From a virus, in IMG/VR virus record IMGVR_UViG_3300025151_000049, positions 1 to 52,513 of that record: 52,513 nucleotides of DNA; one strand, given 5' to 3'. The first letter of the stretch is position 1. Each line of letters opens with the position of its first letter. The translations under genes were made by a program, and so were the position numbers. The notes beneath the pieces were generated by a model. That model saw nothing but the letters and a program-made list of their open reading frames with translations. It did not search any database and was not told the origin of the DNA. This document shows positions 10,030-22,300 of this stretch, piece after piece.

Positions 10030-11052
10030 ATGTCAGATTATAGTAAATATTTTACAGGGGACAGATACGAAGGTGGATTAGGTATTAATGCAACCGAAGA
10101 AAATTTAATGAGTTTTCTTGGTACACAAATGCTAGAAGGTCGATATGCAGATTATTATGATTCTTACAATCCTACTATGTTTGGAGAATCTTTAACTGGA
10201 GACATGTTAGTATCAGGAGGGCAAACAAGAGATGAAATAGCAGCAATATTTAACGATTATGGATATGCGGGTGGTGAAGGTCGACTTGGTTCTGTAATAG
10301 GAGCTTCAATGAATGCTTTTGAAAGAGAAACAGGTATAAAAATAAGTAAAAATGAATCATCAAATTTTTCAGATTCTGCTTCACAACAATATTTAGAATG
10401 GCTAAAAGGATGGATGGAAGAAAGTGGTCTAGATTATAATTATAATATTGTTAAAAATTTTTTTACTACTTACGGTGGAAGTCCTAAACAGTTTTATGAA
10501 GATAGAACTAAAGATACCATAACTGCGGGGTCTGCCTTTATAAGTACTGAAAATATGGGGGAAGGAATTAATCCAGGATATGGTTTATATGCAGCAAGTG
10601 AGTATAGTGGTATAGATTTCGATAAAGGACCAGATTATGATCCTAAATTATTTACTACTTTTGCAGATTATAAAAGAGATGTTTTTAACAGAGGTACTAC
10701 TATAGATACTTTAGGCTCTAAATATGAATCAAGCTTACAAGACTTATCTGATCTTGGAACAGAATATGGCAAAACTATGGGTCAGCAAAATATACAATTT
10801 GGAAGAACAGGATTTTCAGGGTCTGGTATAGATACTAGATCTAGAGCAGAAATGCGAGATTTTTATTCAACTGGATATAAAAAAGGTGAAAGTATAGCAG
10901 GTGAAGATTTTAGAGCAATAGGTAGAGAATTAGAAGGATATGCAACTACAGACCAAACATTTACTGATTCTTATTTAGAAAGTATTTTTGGAGCAGGATC
11001 TGCATATGATACTTATATAACAAGTTTAGATGAATATGCTTCAGGAGAATAA
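10030..11052 (+). CDS. Virion protein of the internal/ejection block, unknown function
   Basis: 340 residues, three bases after the previous gene. It is rich in Gly, Ser, Tyr and Asp, with no membrane segment and no enzyme motif. The middle is helical and the C-terminal third has a 'GRTGFSGSGIDTRSRAEM' segment of the type seen in internal core proteins. The operon position between the small ejection protein and a coiled-coil protein suggests a core or ejection-associated component. Confidence 0.6.
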   Translation: MSDYSKYFTGDRYEGGLGINATEENLMSFLGTQMLEGRYADYYDSYNPTMFGESLTGDMLVSGGQTRDEIAAIFNDYGYAGGEGRLGSVIGASMNAFERETGIKISKNESSNFSDSASQQYLEWLKGWMEESGLDYNYNIVKNFFTTYGGSPKQFYEDRTKDTITAGSAFISTENMGEGINPGYGLYAASEYSGIDFDKGPDYDPKLFTTFADYKRDVFNRGTTIDTLGSKYESSLQDLSDLGTEYGKTMGQQNIQFGRTGFSGSGIDTRSRAEMRDFYSTGYKKGESIAGEDFRAIGRELEGYATTDQTFTDSYLESIFGAGSAYDTYITSLDEYASGE

Positions 11053-11054
11053 TA

Positions 11055-12374
11055 ATGGCTGAACAAATAGAAGGAAATATATGGGTTGAATTAGATAGAT
11101 TGTCTAGAGAACATTTATCTAAATCAGCTTTATTAGCTCAATCGGCACAAATACAAGACGAACAGTTTGTTTTACAATCAGAAATAGCTGCTGCAGAAAA
11201 AGAATTAGATAGACAACATGAAAAGAATGTTCAGGCTCTTGAAGTTAGTAGAGTTCTTTATGATCAAAAGTATACTACATTGCAAACTAAAAAAAGTGAG
11301 CTAAATAAAAAAGTAAATGAAAGTGAAGTGAATAAACTTGCTTTTAGTATGCTAAAAGGTAAAGATAGTTCTGATACAGATGCTACTGCATTTAGTATTG
11401 TAGATGCTTACAAATCAAATTCTATAGATGCTATTGATACTGAAATTAAAAATTTAAATAATGAAATTATAACTATACAAACTCAAATGGATAGCTTAAA
11501 TGACGAAATCACAAAAGTTAACTTAGGTTCTGAGCAATTAAAAAGTTTAGCTTTAATGGTAGAACCATCAGAAGGTTACTATACTCCAGATGATATAAGT
11601 TCATTAATTACTGAAATACCTAATATAGATGGAAAGCAGATTACTTCTACAGATTTAAGTAACGCAATATCAGAATACGGTAATAAAACATTATCTCCAG
11701 ATAATATAGGATTATATGATTTCACAAAAGATGGTGTATTAGATAAAAATGATGCACTTTATTTTAATGCTTTAACAGATTTAACTGAGCAATTTCCAGA
11801 TGATAGCACTAAAGTAGGTAATGATGCTTTAGATGTTTTAAGTGATTTAACATTTACAACGAGTGGATTAGAAACTTTAAATAAAAGTTTAAGAACAGAA
11901 CAATTGTTATCTGGTAGTTCTAAAATGCTTACTTATAATTTAACAAAAACAACAGAAGCTAGAGATAAAGCTTATGGCGGTATTATGAATGTTTTAATTG
12001 ATGTTGATGAAGATGGTGCAACAAGTATTAATTCTAATTTAAGAATAATGTATAATCAACATTTAGGAGAACAAGGCTTAAATACTACTAGCTTAAGAGA
12101 GAAACCTCTTGCAGATTTTGAGAATGTAATTAATTATTTAAGTTCAGCAAGAGATGGTCAAGATATGTTAGAAAGATTAGAAGAGATGAGCATGAGTCAG
12201 CCTAGTATAATAGAGTTTTTAAAATCTAAAATTCCTAGTCTAGGAAAAAGTGTTTATGACTTATCAAGATTTACTGATGAGTTAAACGCTTTAGAAGGCA
12301 ATACACAAGAAGTGAGATATGAGCAAAATGAATCTGATGGTTTAAGTGAAATAGATAGAATATTAGGATTGTAA
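11055..12374 (+). CDS. Coiled-coil internal virion protein candidate
   Basis: 439 residues. The N-terminal ~160 residues are a long heptad-rich coiled coil (repeated Leu/Ile with Lys/Glu, 'KKSELNKKVNESE'), and the rest is acidic helical sequence. A DFTKDGVLDKNDALYF segment (about residues 223-238) resembles a calcium-binding dockerin/EF-like DxNxDG loop, but only one copy is seen. The stop codon overlaps the next start (TAATG). Likely a structural core component; no catalytic motif. Confidence 0.6.
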   Translation: MAEQIEGNIWVELDRLSREHLSKSALLAQSAQIQDEQFVLQSEIAAAEKELDRQHEKNVQALEVSRVLYDQKYTTLQTKKSELNKKVNESEVNKLAFSMLKGKDSSDTDATAFSIVDAYKSNSIDAIDTEIKNLNNEIITIQTQMDSLNDEITKVNLGSEQLKSLALMVEPSEGYYTPDDISSLITEIPNIDGKQITSTDLSNAISEYGNKTLSPDNIGLYDFTKDGVLDKNDALYFNALTDLTEQFPDDSTKVGNDALDVLSDLTFTTSGLETLNKSLRTEQLLSGSSKMLTYNLTKTTEARDKAYGGIMNVLIDVDEDGATSINSNLRIMYNQHLGEQGLNTTSLREKPLADFENVINYLSSARDGQDMLERLEEMSMSQPSIIEFLKSKIPSLGKSVYDLSRFTDELNALEGNTQEVRYEQNESDGLSEIDRILGL

Positions 12375-13312
12375 TGGAAGAGTATGATTTTAATTTAGAT
12401 GTAGCATCAATGTATATGATGTATGATGATCCAGAAACTTCTGATCAGGCAAAAATTATATATGAAAAATTGAACAAGTTATTGCCTATAGTTCAAAAAT
12501 TAAGTGGCTTGGGTAAAATGGCTAATGAAGAAAGTTATAATGCTGCTATCGATAAAATAGAAAATAACTTAATACCAGGTCAAAAAGTAGACATATCTGG
12601 TATTCAAGAATACTATAATCATGAAGGAATGCCTTTTCTATATGATGACCAACTAACTAACAGTGAAGAAAAAGAACAAAGATTAGAATCTTTAAGAAAT
12701 TACTCTATGTGGGAAGCTGGCAGTATAGAGCTTGGCATAAAAGCTTTAAATGAAAATCTTGACAATATTAGTTCTGTTATGGCAAAAGATAAAAATAAAG
12801 AACACTATTTTGGTCAACCATATGCTCATTTCTTCTTACCAGGACTTGAAAATCCTGAAATAGCTGATGAATTAGAAGAAACTGAAGAAGGTAAAGGAGT
12901 TTATAGTATTGTAACTAAATCATTGATAAGTGGTGATAGAACTGAAATGCAAGAGAATAGAATAAAATCTAATAAAAGCTTTGGTGATAAATATGGATTA
13001 TCTAATCAAGATTGGGAAGATTATTATAAAGGGTCAAGAGATTATGCTTCTGATGAAATAGTAGCATCTTTTGGAACTGATATAGATATAGATAGAGTAA
13101 TACCTAATAATGATGATTTATTAAAATTAAATAATGAATTAGATATATACATGACTCAATCTGCTCATGGTAAGAATTACGATAATTTAAAAATTATTGA
13201 TAAAAATTTAGAAAATTATAATACTGAACATTCAGAAATAACTGAAAGATTAAATAATTTAAACAATCTAAATACATATATAAGAAAACAACTAGAATTT
13301 ATAGGGGACTAA
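12374..13312 (+). CDS. Acidic virion-block protein, unknown function
   Basis: 312 residues, strongly acidic and almost entirely helical, translationally coupled to the gene before it and abutting the giant gene after it. No transmembrane segment or recognised domain. By context it is part of the same internal-protein complex as its neighbours. Confidence 0.6.
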   Translation: MEEYDFNLDVASMYMMYDDPETSDQAKIIYEKLNKLLPIVQKLSGLGKMANEESYNAAIDKIENNLIPGQKVDISGIQEYYNHEGMPFLYDDQLTNSEEKEQRLESLRNYSMWEAGSIELGIKALNENLDNISSVMAKDKNKEHYFGQPYAHFFLPGLENPEIADELEETEEGKGVYSIVTKSLISGDRTEMQENRIKSNKSFGDKYGLSNQDWEDYYKGSRDYASDEIVASFGTDIDIDRVIPNNDDLLKLNNELDIYMTQSAHGKNYDNLKIIDKNLENYNTEHSEITERLNNLNNLNTYIRKQLEFIGD

Positions 13313-16300
13313 ATGGGTTTAAGTTTTGAACAAACTACTAGAAATAATTTATTTGATAGTGGTATTGGCAACTCAGACGGGAAAACACCAGATTATTTAT
13401 CTACTTTCGCAAAAGAAGATTTTTCTAATAAAATACATGCTAATAGAAGTAAAAGAGAAGACACAGGTTCTTTAACTGATGCCTTTATTGGATTTACAGC
13501 TGGTGGAATAGAAAGTTTTAGTTTTGGCGCAATAAGGCCTGATGATTATTTTGGTTATTCTGAAGATGAGCAAACATTAGCTTATAGATTAGGTAAAGGA
13601 GCTGGTACTGCAGCATCTATGGTTGCTCCTATAGGTCCATTTGGATTAATAGCAAGAGGTGGTAATGCTGCAATTAGAGCAACTAAAGGTAGTACTGCAA
13701 TTGCTAAAGAAGCTATTAAACAAACATCTAAAAAATTTGCAACAGGTTCTTTAACTACTAATGTTATAAACAAAGAGCTTAAAAAACAACTTCTAAAAAA
13801 TGACGCATCTAAAAGATATTTAACACAACATGGTATAAATGCTGAAGAATTAGCAAAAAATAATAAGTTATTACAAGATAATCTAGCTGCAAGTTTAAAA
13901 GCTGGTTTTGAAAAAAGTGGTCAACAAGTTAGTGATAGAGTAGTAACTAGAATTACTAGAGATATTGCTGATCAATTGCGTAAACCAGGAGTTCATTTAA
14001 ATACTATAGAAGATTATGTTCAAAGCCTAACAGGTAGTTCAGGATTTGCTGGTAAGTTTGCAGGTATGGCAGCACAAGATTTTTATGTATTTATGATGCA
14101 TAATACAATAACAAGTGGTATAGGATCTTTTATCCATGGAGATGAAATAGGGACTATGTCAGATATTGGAAAAAGAATTGCTGGTAATTTAGCATTATCT
14201 GGAGCCTTTCCTTTAATAAGAGCGATTCCTGGAGGAGGGAAATATACTCTTAGACAAGGAGCTGATTTATTTAAAACAAAAACTGGTCTTAATACATTTA
14301 GAAATAACTTTATGAGACAAGATTATAAAAAGCTAGTATCCACAAAACAGGGTGAGGAAGATGCTAGAGGATTAATTGCTATGATGTTAAAAGGATCAGA
14401 TTTAAATGCTAGAAATTATAGTTTATTAGGAGGCTATAAGTATAAGGTTACTAATGCTGATAAAACAACTAAAGAAATTGGTATAAATACTATATTAAAT
14501 AACTTAGCTGATCCTAAAAGAATGCCTAAAGAGCAAGTTGTTCAGATTTTAAATCAAATGAGAAAACATTCTGATAAAGCATTTAATAAATGGGGGGCAG
14601 GTTATTTAGCAGAAATGGCTAATGTAGGTCAATTAAGTAGAATGGTATTAGGTATGTTTGCTATGAATGCTGAAACATGGGCTTATGGAGGCTTTGAAGG
14701 GTTAACTATACCTGAAACATTCCAACATCTTGCTATTGGTGCAATGATGGCTAAAAGTAGAGGATTATGGGATAAAGATAATGTAAGTAATTGGGCTAGA
14801 GATTTATCTAACTATAAAGAACTTTCTTATAGATTAAATATGGATACTTCAAACTTACATCAATTAGTAAAAGCTTATAATAAAAATACAAAAATTGGGG
14901 AAACATTTGGTATCTCAATGAAAAATACTGCTGTAGGTAGTGGTATATATGATATAGTATATGCAGATAATGCAAAAAATGATCAAACATATACAGATGT
15001 AGCTGATGGGTTAGTACCTCCAGAAAAGGTAGAGTATGTAAATCAAATGATACAGGTTGCACAAACTATGAAGTCAGGAGTAGTAAGAGATCCTTCTTTA
15101 ATTGACAATATAGATGTTAGAAGATTATCTAAAGCACGTATAGAAGAACTTTATGATAACTTTAGAGAATTAGAATTTAAAGATGGCTCTTCATTAAAAG
15201 ACTTTAGTGCTCCTGATGTATTTTCTCATTTACAAATAGAAGCTTCTGAAGGTATTGGAAATAAATTTAAAGCTTATTTATTAGATGTTGCAGAAGCAAC
15301 AGGTTATCCTTTAGTTTATAATGAAACATCTGATAAGTTAGAAGTGTTTCCAGTAGAGTTTTCTGCAGATGATTTTAGTGTAAATGGACAATATCAACAC
15401 AATTTATTAAAGTTTAATGATTTTATACTTAATCTAGAAAGTCATGGGTTAATTACTAGAAAAAGTAACACAGAATTTAAACAATCTTATTTTGTTAAAG
15501 ATAATAAAGTTGTAAGAGAATCTGTAGATAATGTAGATGTAGCTTCTAAATTAGAAGATATTACAGAAGGTTATATTAATAATATAGTAAAAGGTGCATT
15601 AGGTCAAAATAATGCTTATTTTGATATATTATCGCATGATAATCCTATGTTAAAACAATGGTTATCTGGTAATGCTGCTAAAAATAGAGATAGAATATAT
15701 AAAATTTCACAAGGTAGAACTACAGGTGATGATAGATTTGCTACTCCAGAACAACAGTTTATAGATGTTGTTGGTAATGTTTTTAGATTAAATAATCAAA
15801 GAGCAACTGGTCCTATAGATGATATTGATAAAGGAGCTTTTATTGCAAGGCCTCCTAAAATTATAGCAGATGAAACTACTAGTGACAAGGAAAGTAAATC
15901 TCCAGCTTATATTGATAAAGTTGATAATACTCAATTAAAATTAAATAATATTTATGAAGTTATGAGAGCTGGTCATACTGGAAGAATAGAACAAAGTGGA
16001 CAACAGCATAAAATACCATTAAAAGATGCAGAAGCATTTGTAGAAATGTATGAAAATTTGGGATTACACCAACCTTCTGATCCTTTGTATGACTTTGGTT
16101 ATTATAATGATTTGCAAAATTATGTTGCTAGAAGAGCTTTGGCTGCTCAAAACTTTAATAGTGAATCTTTAGCTATTGTAGTTGCTGCAAGAGATAATGG
16201 TTTATTTGATTTAGAAAACCAAACTATAATGTCTCCTAAAGCTGTTGCAGATGCGCTTATAGCAAATAATGAATTTTCTGCAAACGATCCTGAATATAGA

Positions 16301-19300
16301 GCATTAGTAGAAAAATATGAATATATATTTAATAAGATTTCAAATCATCCTTCTATAAAAATTAGTGATGATTTAATGATTGGAATGAATAATGAATTAA
16401 TATCTGCTAAATCTATTGAAAGTATATTTAATGTTACTCAAAAAGGGTTATCTGGAAAGATATTTAAAGACGTAAATGATGCTATAAATAATATAAAATC
16501 TTCTTTAAAAACAGAAGAATTGGCTGAAATAGGTGCAGAAATTATAAGGTTAACTGAAGATGTTACCACTTATATAGATCAATTAGCTATGACAGGTGCA
16601 CAAGCTGGTGATCCTACTATACAGAAAGCATTAGTTGATTTTCAAGATGGGTATACAATATTATTAGAAAATATTAATAATAAGGTTGCTGGATCTCAAG
16701 TTGTAAAAGCTGAAATTAGTAAGATGGTTAATGAGCTTACTCTAATTCAAAAAGTGTATAATGAAAATCCTGCTATTGCTGGTCAAAATAAATATAACCC
16801 TGCAACGTTATTAACTATGGGTGAGTCTATTCAGCGTGTATTATTAAATGAAAAAGAAAATCAAATACAAGCTGTTGAAACATTAGAAAGAATTGCAAGT
16901 TTAAAGAATCATGCTTTAGGAGGAGGAGAGTTATTAAAATTACATTCTATGTTATTACGTAAATTATCTGTTGATTTAAATAGACCAGAAATGGTTACTA
17001 CGATGAGTGTTAATGAAGCTATTGCAGAGTATACAAATAATAAAAGTTTTGAAAATTTAAACAACGTTGTAAAACTTGTTCAAAGTGTAGCTGCACAGAG
17101 ACAAAGCATGAAACAGTTTGAAAGAGATATTACTGAGAATGCAAGTAAGTTAGAAGATATTGTAAAGGATAAAGCTCATAATAGAAATGATACTCCTATG
17201 CATATTATTAGAAAGTTTAATTTACATGATACTGAAAATCCAAATCAACTATCAATGCAATTTATTGAAATGTTAAATGATTATGTAAATGTTCCAAATC
17301 CAGAAAATGAAAATAAACTAAATCAATTTATTGTTGACAGAGTATCAGCTATTTATGGAGCTCCAGGAAGTAAAGACTTTAATTCAGCTTATTCTGAACT
17401 TATGGTACAATGGCCTGTATTATCTAAACAGTTTGCTAGTATGAATCATATAACTACAGAGTATACTATAAATGGAAATAAAATAGACTATGACAATTCA
17501 ATGCCTGTTAGAAAAACTTTATTAGGTGTAGCGTCTGATTTTATACAATCTTTTAACTTTGAAGGATTAGGTTACATAAATAACAATATTACTAGAGACG
17601 GTAGAAAAGGTCTTTTAAAAGATTATAGTAAAGAAGATTTAGAAAATATTGTCAATAATACACCTGTTATAGATAAAATGCTTGCTGATAGACTTTTAAA
17701 CAACCCTGAAGATGCTGAGTTTATAGTCTCTGAAAGTCAAGAAACTGGAAATAAAAGCAGAGAATCTAATTTTATATTTGATGGAATAAATAAAATGGTA
17801 TTAGATGTTCATGCAGGTAACCCACTTTTAATACCTATAAGTGATAATAATATAAAATCTATAAATGATAAATTTGAAGTTTGGTATGATAATAAATTAG
17901 AAAGATTAGATGTATTATCTGATACAGCTACTAAGAGAAACTTTGTAAAAAGTGTAGAATCATTAGTTTCTAAATTAGGAAGTGAAAATGCACAAGCTAA
18001 AATGATTTTAATGTCTTTAGATGTTGTTAATTCTGCTGGTTTTGATAAAATATTTAGTCCAGAAATGTTTCCAACAAATGATATTACTAATCAAAGATAC
18101 ATGGCTCATGCAGATAAATTATTAAAAATAAGTAAACAATCTGATAATACTAATTATGTAAAATTTGCAAATAAAGACTTAGATGGTTTGACAAATTTAA
18201 GAGGCATTGATCCAGAGCTTTCTAGAATATCTTCTAAGTTTAAATCAAATGGTATAAAAATACAATTGATTACTGATGAAGATATGGGTAGGTTAAAAGA
18301 AAATCTTAATTATCCTACAAGTAATAGAAAACAAGTTTTTGACATGTATAATGAGATTGTTACAAATAAAGATAATAAATATTCTGAAGATCATGTAAAT
18401 GCTGCAAAAGAAACTCTAGCAGAGCTTGAAGCTATGGGACCAGAATCAAGTCTAGCAAGTTCTATACTAGATGGTAGTGGAATTATTATAGACCCTGATT
18501 TTTCTTACTTTAATGGATCTATTCATGGTGATAAAAACTTAAAAGCTTTTAAAAATAACATATCATATAGTAGTGAATTTTTAGGTTCTGCAACAGGACA
18601 TCAAGGTATTATAAGTAAATTCTTTTTACATGAAAATCCAATGATTTCTAATGATAAGTCTTTATATAAGCTAAGAAAAGCTGGTGTTACAATTGTAATG
18701 GGAGAAAGTAGTGCAAAAGCTTTTTATGGATTAGATAGAAATGGTGGTAAGATTATACCATATGAATTAGATCAAAATAAGAACTTTATAGAAAATTTAG
18801 CAAGTATTCCTGCTGACAATATGCGAGGTGTAATGGAAATTCCTTTTGAATCTATGGGATTTGGTTATGCTGCTAAACCAGGAGAACAAGTAATACTTCC
18901 TCATAGTGTTACTGATTTTATGAATGCAAATCAAATATATAAATATAGAACACAACAAGCTCTTCTTGAAAATATTAGAAAATTAAACTCTGCTAAAAGT
19001 AATTTAGAAAGATTTGAAGATGAGACTCAAGCTTTAGTTTTATTTGATAGAGCAGTAGAACAAACTGGATATGATTTTTCAGCAGGAGAATTAGGTCTTG
19101 CTCAAATGGCTTTAAAATCAGGTATCTTTAGTCATCATAACCCTATTATAAGAAAAGGAGTTATGAATTTATTTAATGGATTAGTGTTTGATAAAATAAG
19201 AAGACCTTTAACTAATAGAGGGCAAGATACATATATTATCCCAGATGCTTATTCAGAACATCCTTCTCCTACATTTAGAACAGTTTATGAAAATACTCCT

Positions 19301-22300
19301 ATATCAAAAACTAGTGATGTTAAAAATAGAAAAGTATTTAGAGTTGTTAATAATTTTGGCTATACTTCTATAGCTGATAGAATGGGCAAAACTCCAATAA
19401 GAAGTATGAATGATTTAGATTTTGTAGCTAATATAAATGGTAGAGACATTATATTTAGATATGATGGTAAAAATTTACAAATTATAGATCATATTTCTGA
19501 TATGGCTAAAGCTCATAAAGGTAAAGGGTATTATTTTGGTGGTGATATAACCCCTCAAAAACCATTAGATGATTATTCCTTATCTAAAAGTGAATTAGAA
19601 TCTCTAGAATTATTTGTAAAATCATACGATTCAGCTATATTTAAGAGTGACAATATTGATTATAACACATTAACATTAAAAGGTATGGTAGATTTATTAT
19701 CTAAAGGAACTTATGATATATCTGATGCAAACAACAAAATAAAAACTATTGATTTATCAAAAAATCCTTTAATGTATATAGCAAAAAAATATGATATTGG
19801 ACTTGGTGTACAGTCTTTAGCTATTCCTAAGAAAAGTTTTGATTTAGGTTTTAACAGAATTAAATCAGTTTTATCAGAAGACTTTGGGAACTTATCTATA
19901 ATAAATGCTCATGACTTAAGAATTATGCATCAAAGAGATTTTGATGGAGACCATTTATATCAGTATAGTGGTAATGAATTTGAAGTTTTAAGATATGCAG
20001 TTGCAAGAATGGGAGTTATTGAGGATTATGATATTCTTCCTAGAACACCTCAAAAATCGAATATTTTAGGATTTGATAAGAATGGTACAGTTGGAGCTGT
20101 TCCTTCTGAAATGGGCATGACAAACCTCAAAAAGGGTGTTTTTGCAAATCAATATGGCATTGGAGAGACTGTAACTCTTAAAAATCTAACTAATATGGCT
20201 AGAAATATTGGTATAGAATTTAACCATAAAGATGGTACAATAAGTGAATTTAGAGAAATAGGGGCAGTAGATGGTATAAATCGCTTATTTACTGATCCTG
20301 AATTTTTAGCAGCTAAAGCAATGGCTGTGCTAAATCAAAATGAAGTAGATTATTGGGGTGGAAAACACGCATTAGCAGAAATAGTAAAAGAAGCTATATT
20401 AACTGGAGATGTTCCTAAAAAGTTAAAAGACCAACTTCCATTTGAGATAAAAGGTGTAATTAGTAATGCTGAAAAATTTAGACAAAGAAGTAATCAAAAT
20501 AATGTAAAATCAAATAGTATAAACGAGGCTAATTTATATAGAGATTCTAGAGATATTATATTAAATGCTTTAAAAAGAGCTTCAGCTATTATGAATAATC
20601 CATTTAATGAAGGTGGTCAATTTACACCAACAGATTGGTATTTAAAGAACTCATATAACGATTTAAGAGCATTCTTACAAAATCCTAATGAATACATTGT
20701 TAGAAGATTATTTTCTAAATATAGAGGTAATCGTTCTGTATTAAATGAAATAGTTAATATGTTCTATAATCCAAAAGCAAAGATTGGGTTAAATGAGCGT
20801 TCTTCTGCAGAATTTATTATTAACAATGCTAGAAAAGGTAATGTTCCATCTCCTGATAATAAATTAATAACATTTAAAAATGGTGTAAGAGGTAACAAGG
20901 GATATAAAAATGTTAAAGAATTAATGAGCATAGATAACTCAACATATTTATTAAATGAAGTTAATGATAAAGGATTAATAAGAGATAAAGATTACTATGG
21001 TGACATGTTAGAAACTAATGATTTAAGTTTATCTGATGTAGTTTCATTATCTGGGAATCTTTTAAATAGAGTTATGATGTATAAAGCTTATTTCCCTAAC
21101 TTAGAACCTCATAAAGCAATGAATCAGGATATGGCTACAGATGATTATTTTGATATGCAAATGCCTTTAAAAGTATCTGGAACTAAAAAACAGATGTCTT
21201 GGAAAGATGTAGAAGTTAGATCTGTCACTAAACATATTTTAGAAAAAGATGCTTCTAGACTAAGGGTAGAGATTGCTAAAATGAAAGGGCTTCCTGGTCG
21301 TGTAAATGAGTATGAAAAAACTGTATTAGAAACTAAATTAGGTGATATAGAATCTACATTAAAGGTTCTTGATGATATATCTGTAAAAAGTATTTTTGAT
21401 CAAAACAATATTACAGGCAAAAAACCAGAAGATAATATTTTTACTTCTTTTTATAAGAAAACAGGTAAACAAACTCACAGAGGTAAAGGAGTCTTTCATT
21501 TATATAGAGTAAAAGGATTATATTTAAATACTGATAGTGTTAAAAATCTAAACTTTAAACAACTAGAATATATAGATAAAATAAAGCCTGGAGATATGAC
21601 AACTTATTATAAGGGGTATACTTATATTAGAGTTAATAATCCTCTTCAAAGAAGATATATAGGAGATAATGAATCATTACATGCATTAGGATTGTTTGAT
21701 TATATTAATGCAACAACTCATGCAGAACAAGTTGTTAAGCGTCATGAAGTATCAGAGTTTTATGATAGTGTTTATGAAATGCATAAAATTATAAATGAAG
21801 ATTACCATCTAACTAGAAGAGCATTAAAAGATGAGCCTGCATCTAAAGCGGAAGCATTTGAGTGGGCTTCTAGAAGAGATAAAATGGAACTTGAATCGTG
21901 GTTAAATAGATGGAATAAAAAACCTGATAATATGGAAAACTTATCTGATGATCAATACAACGCAATTGTAAATAAAGATATTAAATTATTAAAGTTATTA
22001 ATTAAACCTTTACATGCATCTGGACAGTATGTTAGTGTAGATAATTTTGATTTACCATATTTATATATGAATAAACAAATACAAAAAGTAGCTTTAAATT
22101 ATTTAGTAGATGCAGAATATGTTGAAATGAGTAATGGGAAACCTATATTACCTCCTGAATTTGAAAAAATGTATGATCATCAAAGAATATATGTTAAAAC
22201 AAGTCAAAACATAAAAACTTCAGACCAAGATATGATTAGAATGGAAAAACATAGACAGTCAGCTATGCAAACTAAAGATACAGACTTTTTTAGATTAGGC